The notes under the pieces are model-generated. The model searched no databases and was not told the origin of the DNA. It saw only the letters and a program-made list of their open reading frames with translations. Positions 25,553 through 34,631 of a DNA stretch of 42,279 nucleotides are shown here, in pieces; within the stretch, counting starts at the first letter, position 1; each line of letters begins with the position of its first letter. A program made the translations under genes and the position numbers. Origin of the DNA: Candidatus Nitrotoga sp. M5 (GTDB lineage Bacteria > Pseudomonadota > Gammaproteobacteria > Burkholderiales > Gallionellaceae); NCBI RefSeq assembly GCF_927904885.1, contig NZ_CAKMNW010000059.1, forward strand, positions 1 to 42,279. Direction: 5' to 3'.

Positions 25553-25868
25553 GCAACGCTATCCCACGCATTATTCAACAATGACATGCCGATCTCGTCA
25601 AAATCCTCCCTAGTTGGAAGGTCTTCTATCATCTTCCTTCTCCCATGTGACGAAGCAATTAAAACAGGTCAAGGCTACTTCAAAACTGGGCTTTGTTGAT
25701 CCGATTTTCGCGCAAAAATTCTCTACATAGCGCAGGATGAATAAAAAGCGAGGTGAGCGATGGAAATGTATGGGGAATTTGTGTGGGGAAAGCGTGTGGG
25801 GAAATTAAATTCTACCCTCTTCTATAACATTGATTTTATTGACTATTTTAAGAAGAAAGAAGCGTGGC
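25553..25868. other. Spacer between IS copies B and C, with three tandem 13-bp units
   Basis: No gene is recognised. At 25768-25806 three tandem 13-bp units share the core GTGTGGGGAA (the first has GTATGGGGAA). A possible start codon lies just before them and the repeats are readable in frame, so they could also be the 5' end of a lost gene. Near 25688 GGGCTTTGTTGATCC resembles an IS terminus of another family, but no partner end was found. Confidence 0.4.
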
Positions 25869-26702
25869 GGTGGTGTCAGACTAATGCGACGTAGTCTCTG
25901 TATGTCGCAAAATGGGCATAACGGTGCCCCTATTTTGCCGCACTAAGTTGCTGCCACTAGACCAGTGCGGCATTTCGTTGAAGCTTGAATTTTTCTCGGT
26001 TGGTTAGGTGACGTTCATGGTTGAAGTGGTTATGGACTGATGAGTGGATTGAGACAAATTTCTGCAAACATCGCAGGCGCCTGAATTTTAGCGTCCCCTG
26101 CTCTCGTCGCCGGAACGGGAGGTGGGAGTTCTCACAGCGATTGTTCTTCCACCGGCCGACCTCTCTTGGACCTCGGCGTTTCCGATAGCCTTCATCGCGG
26201 CACGGTAAGAACCCAATCTGTCCGTTACAATCACTTGAGGTTGACCGTAGCGTTTCATTATCTTCTTAAGGAAAACCTTTGCAGCCTTGCGGTCGCGGCG
26301 CTTGGAAACAAAGGCTTCCAGCACCTCACCCTCATGATCAACAGCACGCCACAAATAGTGTGTCTCGCCATTGATTTTCACAAAGACCTCATCAAGATGC
26401 CATTTCCAGTTTGAATAATTTTGAGCTTGATTGATCCGTTTCTTTCGGATTTCACTTGCGAATAACGGACCGAACCGGTTCCACCAATAACGCACAGTCT
26501 CATGACAGATATCGATGCCGCGCTCATGAAGAAGGTCTTCGACATTTCGTAGAGAAAGTGGAAACCTGACGTACATCATCACTGCCAGGCGGATGATTTC
26601 AGGTGAAGTCTTAAAATAGCGGAACGGGTTCTTGTTTTTCATTCCAGAATTTTATGGAATTACTAAAATATGGTCAAAGCTCGATTTTCCTCTGACAGTG
26701 CC
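25869..26702 (-). mobile_element. IS6-family insertion sequence, copy C (about 834 bp), inactive
   Basis: Ends are GGTGGTGTCAGA (25869-25880) and, read inward on the minus strand, GGCACTGTCAGA (26691-26702). The transposase gene is frameshifted. The right end lies only 8 bp from the start of the duplicated promoter/acyl-CoA dehydrogenase segment at 26711, so this element marks that border. No target duplication is seen. Confidence 0.75.
25930..26642 (-). pseudogene. IS6-family transposase (copy C), frameshifted
   Basis: The first 166 residues match copies A and B, including the helix-turn-helix, WHLDE and VIVTDRL. Near 26162-26170 there are two extra bases (a TC doubling relative to copy A). 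The frame then shifts and the conserved tail NNRCENSHLPFRRR is read out of frame. The remainder is still recognisable in another frame to a stop at 25930. The catalytic Glu is lost in the translated product. Confidence 0.82.
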
Positions 26703-26726
26703 ATGACAATGCCGTTAGGAAGCGAG

Positions 26727-26755
26727 TTGACAACAAACCCACGATTAGATAATAC
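26727..26755 (+). promoter_or_regulatory. Putative promoter of the acyl-CoA dehydrogenase gene (duplicated)
   Basis: TTGACA (26727-26732), 17 bp, TAATAC (26750-26755). Both boxes are unchanged in the second copy at 38060-38088. They lie about 190 bp upstream of the dehydrogenase start. An ATTAGATA element overlaps the spacer and the -10 box and recurs upstream of the IclR gene near 41.66 kb. Confidence 0.5.
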
Positions 26756-26943
26756 TATAATATAGAACTTGATTACGCATACAGTAATTATTCGATAGCT
26801 TATTGTGGCACTCAGTAACAATAAAAAATTTGAGAATTCTGGATGTAAAGTAGTTTGATATAGACCGATAAGATAATCGCATTAGTTGATTATGCGTTGA
26901 GCGAGAGGCATTTACCTCTCTTGATATAGGGAGTTATTTTTAA

Positions 26944-28092
26944 ATGGACGTGTTTGGCATCACCTCAGAACAGAAATTTTTCAAAGAGACACTTACAAAG
27001 GCAGTGCAGCAACAAATTGCACCCAAAACAATTGAAATGGACCAAACCGATATTCTGCCGTCGACAGTAATACCTTTGTTACAGGAGCTAGGTGTTCTGA
27101 CTATGTGCCATGGAAAATCTTATGGCGGACCTGGTTTTGATCCCGTCACGTGCTGCCTGGTAACAGAAATATTGGGCGCAGTTTCGCCCGCAATTGCTGT
27201 GATGACGGTTACCAATTGGGCGGCGATAAACCTTCTGGCCGCACGTCCTACGAATGTCAACATACAATTTCTACGTCGTTGGATCGACTCTCCAACTCTT
27301 GGTTCATATTGCTTAACGGAACCACGCGGCGGGTCAGATGTTGGAAATCTTGAAACGATGGCCGTGCGCAAGGGAGATAGATACGTCATCAATGGGACGA
27401 AATGCTACATAACAAACGGTGGACTTTCCTCTGTTTACGTAATTGTGGCCGCGACCGATCGAAATGCGGGTGCACGCGGAACCACTGCGTTTGTTGCGGA
27501 CGCTGGTACGTCTGGACTCAGCGTTAGCCGGTTGGAAGATAAGATGGGTACACGGGGATGCCCTCTAGCGGAAATTACTCTGACTGACGTCGAGGTGCCA
27601 ATCGAAAACAGAGTTGGCGAAGAAGGTGAGGGACTTACCCTCGCTATGGAAAGCCAGAATGTTAGTCGTGTCACGCTCGCGGCGGCTTGCGTAGGTCTCG
27701 CGCAAGGCGCGCTGGACCATGCTTATAGATATGCGTCAGAACGGGTGCAATTCGGTCGAAAGATCAACGAATTTCAAGCATTGCAGTTCAAGCTTGCCGA
27801 TATGGCCACCAGTATTGAGGCGGCACGGGCTTTAGTCTACCAAACCGCGAATATTATCAAAGTAGAAGGCCAAAGCTCAAAAAATGCCCGCAGGTTCGCG
27901 GCAATGGCAAAGCTCTATGCCAGTGACGTTGCCATGGCGGTTACAATTGATGCTGTTCAACTCTTTGGCGGCGCCGGTTACATCAAGGGAAATCCCTGCG
28001 AAATGCTGATGCGTGATGCAAAAGTCTTCCAAATATTTGCTGGAACAAACGAGATCCAGCGCCGAGCCATTTTTAAAGCATGGCCGAATTAA
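26944..28092 (+). CDS. Acyl-CoA dehydrogenase with an atypical active site
   Basis: A 382-residue flavoprotein of normal family length with YCLTEPRGGSDVGNL and DKMGTRGCPLAEI. The C-terminal signature is KVFQIFAGTNEIQRRAI. The usual catalytic Glu of the YEGT motif is Ala here. The alternative base position on helix G, used by isovaleryl- and long-chain enzymes, is Ser (NVSRVTLA). It probably oxidises a cyclic or branched acyl-CoA for the neighbouring BadI-type pathway. The base is unresolved. It is the intact member of the duplicated module and ends 16 bp before a ruined CoA-transferase start. Confidence 0.87.
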   Translation: MDVFGITSEQKFFKETLTKAVQQQIAPKTIEMDQTDILPSTVIPLLQELGVLTMCHGKSYGGPGFDPVTCCLVTEILGAVSPAIAVMTVTNWAAINLLAARPTNVNIQFLRRWIDSPTLGSYCLTEPRGGSDVGNLETMAVRKGDRYVINGTKCYITNGGLSSVYVIVAATDRNAGARGTTAFVADAGTSGLSVSRLEDKMGTRGCPLAEITLTDVEVPIENRVGEEGEGLTLAMESQNVSRVTLAAACVGLAQGALDHAYRYASERVQFGRKINEFQALQFKLADMATSIEAARALVYQTANIIKVEGQSSKNARRFAAMAKLYASDVAMAVTIDAVQLFGGAGYIKGNPCEMLMRDAKVFQIFAGTNEIQRRAIFKAWPN

Positions 28093-28107
28093 GTTGGATC
28101 GGCGCAG

Positions 28108-28240
28108 ACGAATCAGTGTCTGGATGACCTGATGATCATCGAAGCAGGTGGTGGATGACCGATTGTACTTGCCGGACGCATCCTCTTTGAACTCGGTGCG
28201 ACGCTGATAAAACTTAAAATACTCAAAGGAAATTCGTAGA
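28108..28240 (+). pseudogene. CoA-transferase relic: first 43 codons of the 752-residue CaiB-type gene
   Basis: The plus-strand reading NQCLDDLMIIEAGGG, stop, PIVLAGRILFELGATLIKL parallels residues 2-38 of the transferase at 35449-37707. The start codon has become ACG, a Trp codon (TGG) has become TGA, and similarity ends near 28240. It stands directly after the acyl-CoA dehydrogenase, as the same genes must have stood in the ancestor of the 37.7 kb copy. Confidence 0.85.
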
Positions 28241-28295
28241 ATAATAAAAAAACTTTGATCAGTTATAAGGCGGCAGAACACATCTCGCTTAAATA

Positions 28296-29513
28296 CTAAA
28301 TTACACCATCTTGTCGCAGCTTCTCCATTTCAGTAGGCGACAGCCCCAACCACTCTGAATAAACTTCCTCATTGTGCTCACCTAGCAATGGGCTTGCGGC
28401 CATCGCAACTTGGTCTGTTCCGTGAAGTCGTATTGGAGTCGAGGGAAGGACAACGCGCCCTAGATCAGGGTCGTCAAACCATTCAAGCATACCACGCGCA
28501 TGCATGTGTGGATCGTTCATGACTTCATCCAGGTCGCGTACCGGTGCCGATGGAACACGATGCGCGCTTGTCAGTTTGAATATATCCGCCCGCAACATAT
28601 TTGACGTCCACTCTTCGACGACTCTGTCTGTGTCGGACAAATTCGCGACTCTCAACTGGTTTGTAGCAAATCGAGGATCTTCGCGAAGCTCATCTCGCCC
28701 CATTGCAGCAACCAATTTAGCCCAGTGATCCTCAACAACGCAGATGATTGCCACAAAGCCGTCTTTGGCACGATAAACATTGTAAGGAGCAAGCGCCAAA
28801 CCGCCGTGCCTATTCCCGACACGGAGCGAGGCGGCAGTCCCACTGCTGTAAAGGAGTCCCAAATTCGACGCGAGCGTCGGATAGACTGCTTCCTCCATAG
28901 CCACTTCTACAAGTCGCCCGATACCAGTCGTCGATCTTTCATATAGAGCCATCATGATACCGGCGAAAAGATGGACGCCACCGAGAAAGTCGCATATTGA
29001 GGGGCCTGCACGCATGGGCGGTCCATCGGGCATCCCAGTGATACTCATAATTCCAGAAACGGCCTGAACCGTCAGATCCATTGCAAGATTATCGCGATCT
29101 GGGCCGGAGAGGCCATATCCCGTTGCCGATGCATAAATCAGACGGGGATTTGCCTCATGAAGAACCGACCAACCAACACCCAGTCGGTCGAGCACGCCTG
29201 GCGCGTAGTTCTCCACAAGAACGTCGGCTTTTAAGACTATCTCTTTAAGCAAATCACGGCCTTTCTCCGTCTTTAAATTCAGCGTAATCCCTCGCTTGTT
29301 CGTGTTTAACATAACCATAGGTAGTGATGCGCCGCGGCCAATTTTCGCACGCAAACGTGATGGCTCCCCTTTAGGTGGCTCTACCTTGATGACATTTGCG
29401 CCCGCTTTTGCCAACAAAAATGAGGCGTACGGTCCTTGATAAATTTGACCTAAATCCAGCACCTTCACTCCCGCCAACGGAGAGTTTTGACCAATTTGTT
29501 GTTTCGTTTCCAT
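28296..29513 (-). CDS. CaiB/BaiF family class III CoA-transferase
   Basis: A 405-residue protein of normal length. The opening is LAGVKVLDLGQIYQGPYASF, followed by KAGANVIKVEPPKGEP, LVENYAPGVLDRLGVGW and the expected catalytic Asp in GPSICDFLGGVHLFAG. It is the last gene of the long minus-strand arm, 22 bp after the acyl-CoA dehydrogenase gene. Within the cluster it is a second candidate for activating the imported acid, or for recycling CoA from a pathway product. Confidence 0.9.
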   Translation of the reverse strand: METKQQIGQNSPLAGVKVLDLGQIYQGPYASFLLAKAGANVIKVEPPKGEPSRLRAKIGRGASLPMVMLNTNKRGITLNLKTEKGRDLLKEIVLKADVLVENYAPGVLDRLGVGWSVLHEANPRLIYASATGYGLSGPDRDNLAMDLTVQAVSGIMSITGMPDGPPMRAGPSICDFLGGVHLFAGIMMALYERSTTGIGRLVEVAMEEAVYPTLASNLGLLYSSGTAASLRVGNRHGGLALAPYNVYRAKDGFVAIICVVEDHWAKLVAAMGRDELREDPRFATNQLRVANLSDTDRVVEEWTSNMLRADIFKLTSAHRVPSAPVRDLDEVMNDPHMHARGMLEWFDDPDLGRVVLPSTPIRLHGTDQVAMAASPLLGEHNEEVYSEWLGLSPTEMEKLRQDGVI

Positions 29514-29535
29514 TACTTTTTTGATCCTTGTAACC

Positions 29536-30699
29536 TTAACGCGCTTCGCTCAATATTCTCCGCGCAATCGTCATCCTATGTATTTCGCTCGGCCCTTCAT
29601 AAACTCTCATCACGCGTGCTTTTTGGGCCAAGAGATGGAGAGGCATTTCCTTGGTAACACCCATAGCACCGAATGTTTGCATGGCATTGTCAATCACGCT
29701 CGTCGCCATCTCTGTGGCGAACACCTTGATCATGGACGCCTGGGTACGCACATCATGGCCCTCATCCTGCATTCGTGCGGCATCGTAAACCATCAAACGA
29801 CAAGCATGAATTCGAGTTGCCGCGTCAGCAATCCACCATTGAATGGCCTGCCGGTCGGCGAGCTTGGTACCGAACGTCGTGCGCTGCTTCGCCTGTTCGA
29901 TCATCATATCGAGCGCGCGTCTGCTCATGCCGATGCACCAGGCTCCCATTTGCAGTCGCCTGACCGTCAGCCGCAACTGCATCGGCGCAAAGCCGGCACC
30001 AATTTCACCGAGAAGCTGCTTTTCCGGAATTCGGCAATTCTCAAAAATGACTTCGTAAGTCCGATGGCCGGCAAGCATCGGGATTTCCCGTGTAACTTTA
30101 AAACCAGGCGAGCCCTTGTCCACAATGAATGCGGAAATCCCCTCGTGTCGTTTACCGGCGCCGACCCGCGCCATGACAATCGAAAAATCTGCAGTCGCGA
30201 CGCGACTTATCCAGATTTTGCTTCCATTCAAGACCCAATTTTTGCCATCTTTTTCCGCACGCGTGGTCATCCCGGCCGGATCTCCCCCCGCCCCCGGTTC
30301 AGAAATAACGATGGCCGCTTTAAGTTCACCCTTTGCATAAGGTTCAAGATATTTCCTTCTCTGCTCTTCGTTCACTGTCGCCAGCAGCATATGCATATTC
30401 GGGGATTCCGGCGGGAATACGAATGGTGTGATCGTTCTGCCGAGTTCTTCGTTTATTCTAACCCACAATGTATTCGGCAAATTTGCGCCGCCGAGTTCTG
30501 GCGGAGCGTCAAGCGCCCAGAGGCCTAATTCTCTGCATTTCTTCAGCAGCGGTTCCTCCTCTGCTTCTAAAAGACGGAGTTGCTCTCCTCGCATCTCCCG
30601 TTGTAGAACTGCGGCTTCGACAGGTATTAATTCCTTGTCAACAAATCGCTTTACCAAATTGAGCACCATCTGGTGCTCCTCCGAAAGTTCGAAGTTCAA
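29536..30699 (-). CDS. Acyl-CoA dehydrogenase, TTG start
   Basis: A 387-residue flavoprotein with ISEPGAGGDPAGM, the C-terminal RVMRVYEGPSEIHRMTIARR and the canonical catalytic Glu in VYEG. The start codon is TTG, preceded by AAGGAGG. It is distant in sequence from the dehydrogenase at 26944 and resembles the ACAD-11-like/CaiA-like types. It lies between the TRAP genes and the CoA-transferase. A two-dehydrogenase pathway would need one for the acyl-CoA and one for a later intermediate. Which does which is open. Confidence 0.9.
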   Translation of the reverse strand: MNFELSEEHQMVLNLVKRFVDKELIPVEAAVLQREMRGEQLRLLEAEEEPLLKKCRELGLWALDAPPELGGANLPNTLWVRINEELGRTITPFVFPPESPNMHMLLATVNEEQRRKYLEPYAKGELKAAIVISEPGAGGDPAGMTTRAEKDGKNWVLNGSKIWISRVATADFSIVMARVGAGKRHEGISAFIVDKGSPGFKVTREIPMLAGHRTYEVIFENCRIPEKQLLGEIGAGFAPMQLRLTVRRLQMGAWCIGMSRRALDMMIEQAKQRTTFGTKLADRQAIQWWIADAATRIHACRLMVYDAARMQDEGHDVRTQASMIKVFATEMATSVIDNAMQTFGAMGVTKEMPLHLLAQKARVMRVYEGPSEIHRMTIARRILSEAR

Positions 30700-30743
30700 A
30701 CTGTCCTCCTTTCGGTACGCGTCGTACCGCTGTTAAAGGTTGG

Positions 30744-32024
30744 TCAATGTACGCCGGGCAACCAGAGTGCGATTTGCGGAAATATCATCAGGGCGGCAAT
30801 AAAGAATAACATCGTGACGACAAATACCGACGCCCCGATCACGACCTGACTGAAATTTCCGGTTTTCCGTAGCGATTGAATAACAAATAGATTTAAGCCA
30901 AACGGCGGGGTGATGAGAGACATTTCCATTAGAATAACGAGCACGATTCCATACCAAATAGGATCGTAGCCCAGTGTGATGACTATCGGGAAAATAAGTG
31001 GGATCGTCGTGATCATCATTGAAAATGTTTCCATGAAACACCCAAGGACGATGTAGAAAATAATGATCGCGATCATCGTCCCTACTTTCCCGAAGCCAAT
31101 ATCCTGAACAACAACCGTAAGCTGATGAGTCAGCCCTATCGCCGAAATCACAAAATTGAGAAATGTCGCGGCGGCAATTATCAACAACAATATGGCCGTC
31201 ATGCGCATCGTCCCTTCGGTCGCGAGACGAAGCATCTCCCAAGATAACGATCGGTTGAACGCGGCAAGAATGATTGCACCGACGACCCCCAGGGAGGATG
31301 CTTCGGTGGGCGTCGCCACCCCACCGTAAATCGAGCCTATTACCAAAATGAAAATGAACAGCGGCGGCAAAAGGTTTGGTAAAGTGCGCATGCGCAATTC
31401 CCAGCTAGTCTGCACCGGTACCCCCCCCCAAGCCCGTCGAATGAAGCAGGAGATGATGACCATTACGGAAAATATGACTGCGAGCAGGAACCCGGGAATG
31501 AACCCAGCCAAATAAAGCGATGGGACCGACGTTTCTGTCAACATTCCGTATATGATTATGTTGATCGAAGGCGGAATGAGAATCCCAAGCGTGCCCCCAG
31601 CAGCCAGCGTTCCGAGATAGAGGGTCTCGTTGTAACGGTGTTTCTCAATTTCCGGGAGCGCGACGGTCCCTACCGTCGCCGCCGTGGCAACACTAGATCC
31701 GGAGGTCGCCGCAAACATCATGCAAGCGCCTATGTTCGCGTGCATGAGGCCGCCGGGCAACCAGGCCAACCATTGCGCGAGCGCGCCGTATAGCTTCGCC
31801 GCAATACCTGCCCGAAGCATGATTTCGCCAAGCAGTATAAACATTGGGATCGCCACAAGTAGCGAGTCTGTGTTCGATTGCCAGAACATCTCTCCCATCG
31901 CGAGATCCAATGGCATGGGAGAGAAAAAATGACTAAATAGTATACCGAGAATGCCCAGAACGGCCGCGACCGGAATACTGAGCGCAATTAAGACAAGAAG
32001 AAGGAGAAGACCGGCACCCAGCAT
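30744..32024 (-). CDS. dctM: TRAP transporter large permease (DctM)
   Basis: A 426-residue inner-membrane protein with about 12 hydrophobic segments. Family motifs include ATSGSSVATAATVGTVALPE near residue 108 and GGTLGILIPPSINIIIYG near 146. It is the ion-driven channel of the TRAP importer. Its start overlaps the dctQ stop (TGATG). Uptake is expected to be Na+ or H+ coupled and to need the DctP protein encoded upstream. Confidence 0.93.
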   Translation of the reverse strand: MLGAGLLLLLVLIALSIPVAAVLGILGILFSHFFSPMPLDLAMGEMFWQSNTDSLLVAIPMFILLGEIMLRAGIAAKLYGALAQWLAWLPGGLMHANIGACMMFAATSGSSVATAATVGTVALPEIEKHRYNETLYLGTLAAGGTLGILIPPSINIIIYGMLTETSVPSLYLAGFIPGFLLAVIFSVMVIISCFIRRAWGGVPVQTSWELRMRTLPNLLPPLFIFILVIGSIYGGVATPTEASSLGVVGAIILAAFNRSLSWEMLRLATEGTMRMTAILLLIIAAATFLNFVISAIGLTHQLTVVVQDIGFGKVGTMIAIIIFYIVLGCFMETFSMMITTIPLIFPIVITLGYDPIWYGIVLVILMEMSLITPPFGLNLFVIQSLRKTGNFSQVVIGASVFVVTMLFFIAALMIFPQIALWLPGVH

Positions 32025-32620
32025 CAGCCCTCTCCCTCGACAGAAATTCTCTCTCGTTCCACTTCAATATCATGGCTATGCGTTCGTATGCCTGCCAAGT
32101 CATTAATTGTCTGCAGATCACCCTTTAAAAGAGCAATCGTAGCGCGAGCCAACAGCAGGACGATAATTAACGTAAAACCTATGATCCCAATAAGCCACAA
32201 GCCTTGAGGAATTGCGAGCGGTGTCTGAAGCGGTGTATTGGCTGTCGACCAAAAGTGAACGCTCGTTTGAAATACTACCGTGGCTCGATAGGACAGAATT
32301 CCAGCAAACGCCAAGAACGCCAATAGAGACAATACATCTAGGAACGCAGCCCAGCGACGTGGTAAAGTGAGATAAATGATGTCGATACGGATATGATAGC
32401 GCTCGAGCAACGCAAATGCCAATGCCCAAGTAGTGCCAATCGCAAAGACATAACTGGTTATTTCGTCAGACCCCGATATCGAAAATTCAAAAAATTTACG
32501 CGATATGACGTCAAGGCTGACCAAGAATGCACAGCACAACATCATGCCGCCACCAATCCAAGTCGCCCATCGGGATACCCGGTGACTTAGCGCGATCAAC
32601 GCGCTCAACTGAACAAGCAT
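32024..32620 (-). CDS. dctQ: TRAP transporter small permease (DctQ)
   Basis: A 198-residue membrane protein with four hydrophobic segments and the family pattern around DVISRKFFEFSISGSDEITS and ERYHIRIDIIYLTLP. It is the small partner of DctM. It has a polar C-terminal tail of about 30 residues, longer than usual. It lies 64 bp after dctP and is coupled to dctM by a 1-bp overlap. Confidence 0.9.
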   Translation of the reverse strand: MLVQLSALIALSHRVSRWATWIGGGMMLCCAFLVSLDVISRKFFEFSISGSDEITSYVFAIGTTWALAFALLERYHIRIDIIYLTLPRRWAAFLDVLSLLAFLAFAGILSYRATVVFQTSVHFWSTANTPLQTPLAIPQGLWLIGIIGFTLIIVLLLARATIALLKGDLQTINDLAGIRTHSHDIEVERERISVEGEG

Positions 32621-32684
32621 TGAAATTCTCCGTAGGCCCGACCGTCAACGTCCAAAACGCTGATGGTCGGTACCCTAGCCACAA

Positions 32685-33749
32685 TCAATTTGCCGTAATA
32701 CCTAGAACCTTGCCGACTGTTTTGTTCCAATCATCCGCACAAGCTTCGCCGCAACGTTCCACCCAATGTTTCAGCACGGAATTTTTCAAGATAAGCTTCC
32801 GCTGAGCAACATCTTCCGGTGAAGGCTCGAAAAGCTTCATGTTTGCCGGTTTACCAAGCGAGCATGCTTTGCCTATATTGCAATCTATGCCTTCTTGATC
32901 TTCACGAGCAATTCCGTCCCATATGCGGTCCTCATATGCCTTCATCTGCTCAGTTATCAGCTTCTTGGTTCCGTCGTCGAGGCTATCCCATGTGTTCAGG
33001 TTTGCAAAGATCATGGCCATGCCGTAGCCGACGCGAAGGCCATAGATAGAATTGGCGACTTCGTACCATTTACCAGCATAGGCGGTTGATCCACCTCCAA
33101 TCGAACAATCGATCGTGCCTTTCTCAAGTGCAGGAATGACTTCGGGGAAAGCAATCGTAGCGCTGACTGCGCCGCTACCCTCAACGAAATCACCTAAAGT
33201 CGCCGAGTACACTCGCACCTTTTTTCCTTTCAAATCTGCCAGGCTCTTGACTTCCGAGCGGCAGAAGACCATCTGGCTCGGATACGGATTTAAGCCAAGC
33301 AATTTCACACCATGCTTCTTTTCAAGCAACGGCTCCAAAATCTGCTTGTAACGTTCCGATATCTCGCGCTGTGTTTTAAAATCTTGAGTAAGGCCTGCAA
33401 GGTCGAGACCTTCGAAAGCCGGATTATCGCTCGCAATATATCCGATGACGACATGCCCGAAGTCGAAGACCCCAAGATTCAAAAGGCGAAGAATTTCGAA
33501 CCCTTTCAAACCCAGTTCCGTGTGTGGTCGGATAGTGGCCGTGATGCTGCCGCCTGATTTTTCGGCAATAACTTCCGTCCAAAACGGCTGCTCGTACTTA
33601 AGGAAAGGTGAAAGATTGGCAAATGAGCCGAGCACCTTAAAAGAATGCGGCGGCAACTTTTCCTGCGCGAAGGCGACGCCCCCCGTAAATATAAACGCAC
33701 CGACAATTGATGCGGCCAAAATCTTGGCCATTAATCTATTGTTCAACAT
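32685..33749 (-). CDS. dctP: TRAP transporter solute-binding protein (DctP)
   Basis: A 354-residue periplasmic protein with a clear signal peptide (to FAQEKLPP). The DctP motif region is CRSEVKSLADLKGKKVRVYS, followed by FPEVIPALEKGTIDCSIGGG. The Arg in the first motif usually pairs with the substrate carboxylate, so an organic acid is expected. A GGAGGAA ribosome site precedes the start. Extra cysteine pairs near the C-terminus (CNIGKAC, ERCGEAC) could form disulphides. The cargo is probably the acid degraded by the surrounding genes. Confidence 0.92.
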   Translation of the reverse strand: MLNNRLMAKILAASIVGAFIFTGGVAFAQEKLPPHSFKVLGSFANLSPFLKYEQPFWTEVIAEKSGGSITATIRPHTELGLKGFEILRLLNLGVFDFGHVVIGYIASDNPAFEGLDLAGLTQDFKTQREISERYKQILEPLLEKKHGVKLLGLNPYPSQMVFCRSEVKSLADLKGKKVRVYSATLGDFVEGSGAVSATIAFPEVIPALEKGTIDCSIGGGSTAYAGKWYEVANSIYGLRVGYGMAMIFANLNTWDSLDDGTKKLITEQMKAYEDRIWDGIAREDQEGIDCNIGKACSLGKPANMKLFEPSPEDVAQRKLILKNSVLKHWVERCGEACADDWNKTVGKVLGITAN

Positions 33750-33833
33750 GATTCCTCCTTGCTTGCTTTTGCTATTTTTGCGTTGGTCGTTTCTCTAATG
33801 TAGTCCGTCTTACGCAGCGATTGATTCTAAATC

Positions 33834-34619
33834 TCACGCTCCGGTAAATTTTGCCTTTCTCTTCTCGAGAAAAGCACTCATACCCTCCTTGCGATCCTGC
33901 GTGCCGAAGGCAGCAGCCGTCAGCAGCTGCTCAAACACAAGGCTGGATTCCAGATCAAGCTGCTGTCCGATATTGATGGCAATCTTGCTAAGCCAGACAC
34001 TCAATGGTGCTTGCTTCGCGTATTCCTCGATACGCTCGATAGCGGCATCTAGCACTTCATTTCGAGGCAAAACAGTTGTCACAAGGCCGATATCATACGC
34101 TCGCTGCGCGTCAATGAAGCGTGCACTGAACAGAAGATCCTTTGTGTGATCAGAACCGATAAGGCGCGCAAGCCTTTGCGTGCCGCCAGCACCGGCGACA
34201 GAGCCGATCTTCGCGCTGGTTATCCCGAATTGAGCGTTATCTCCTGCAAAGCGTAAATCGCAGGCCAATGCCAATTCAAGACCGCCAGTGAGACAATAGC
34301 CACAAATTGCCGCGATAACCGGCTTGCGGCTACTTTCGATCACACTATTCGCGTTACGAAAATTGTCCAAAAAGGAAATAATCTTCGGAAGTTCGGTCGC
34401 AGCAAGTGCTTCGTTAAGATCAGCGCCGGTTGAAAAAAAATCATCTTGGCCAGCAATAACGATTCCGCGAACACTGGGATCCTCATCCAATGCACGCACT
34501 GCCTGCGCGATTGCAATGAGTAGCTCGCCGCTCAATGAATTGTGCTTTTCAACACGATTCAGTGTCAAAATTGCGGCTGCGCCGCGCTGCTCTCTCAACA
34601 AAATATCAGACGTTGACAT
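33834..34619 (-). CDS. Enoyl-CoA hydratase/isomerase family protein (crotonase)
   Basis: A 261-residue crotonase. The oxyanion-hole segment is GQDDFFSTGADLNE, and GGLELALACDLRFAG keeps the first catalytic Glu. The second Glu of typical hydratases (in QPEI) is replaced in GITSAKIGSVAGAGGTQRL. A hydratase acting on a cyclic enoyl-CoA (BadK-like role) fits the context, but isomerase activity is possible. It follows the SDR gene by 12 bp and precedes the TRAP genes. GGAGAGG lies before the ATG. Confidence 0.85.
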   Translation of the reverse strand: MSTSDILLREQRGAAAILTLNRVEKHNSLSGELLIAIAQAVRALDEDPSVRGIVIAGQDDFFSTGADLNEALAATELPKIISFLDNFRNANSVIESSRKPVIAAICGYCLTGGLELALACDLRFAGDNAQFGITSAKIGSVAGAGGTQRLARLIGSDHTKDLLFSARFIDAQRAYDIGLVTTVLPRNEVLDAAIERIEEYAKQAPLSVWLSKIAINIGQQLDLESSLVFEQLLTAAAFGTQDRKEGMSAFLEKRKAKFTGA

Positions 34620-34631
34620 TGGATTCCTCTC

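Larger units (their letters stand above)
26711..28240 (+). repeat. Segmental duplication, copy 1 (promoter, acyl-CoA dehydrogenase, start of CoA-transferase)
   Basis: It matches the reverse complement of 37575-38104 from the upstream promoter through the dehydrogenase start, and again from the dehydrogenase 3' end into the first 43 codons of the CoA-transferase. Over the first 68 bp from the CGTTAGG motif, 61 positions agree by manual count. Copy 1 has the complete dehydrogenase. Copy 2 has the complete transferase. Confidence 0.85.

Noticed and set aside
25686..25704. GGGCTTTGTTGATCC resembling the terminus of another IS family
   Set aside because: No opposite end or transposase piece of that family was found nearby.
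29521..30528. Plus-strand open frame of 335 codons over the second acyl-CoA dehydrogenase
   Set aside because: It lies antisense to a gene with complete family motifs, and its translation is compositionally odd and unrecognisable.
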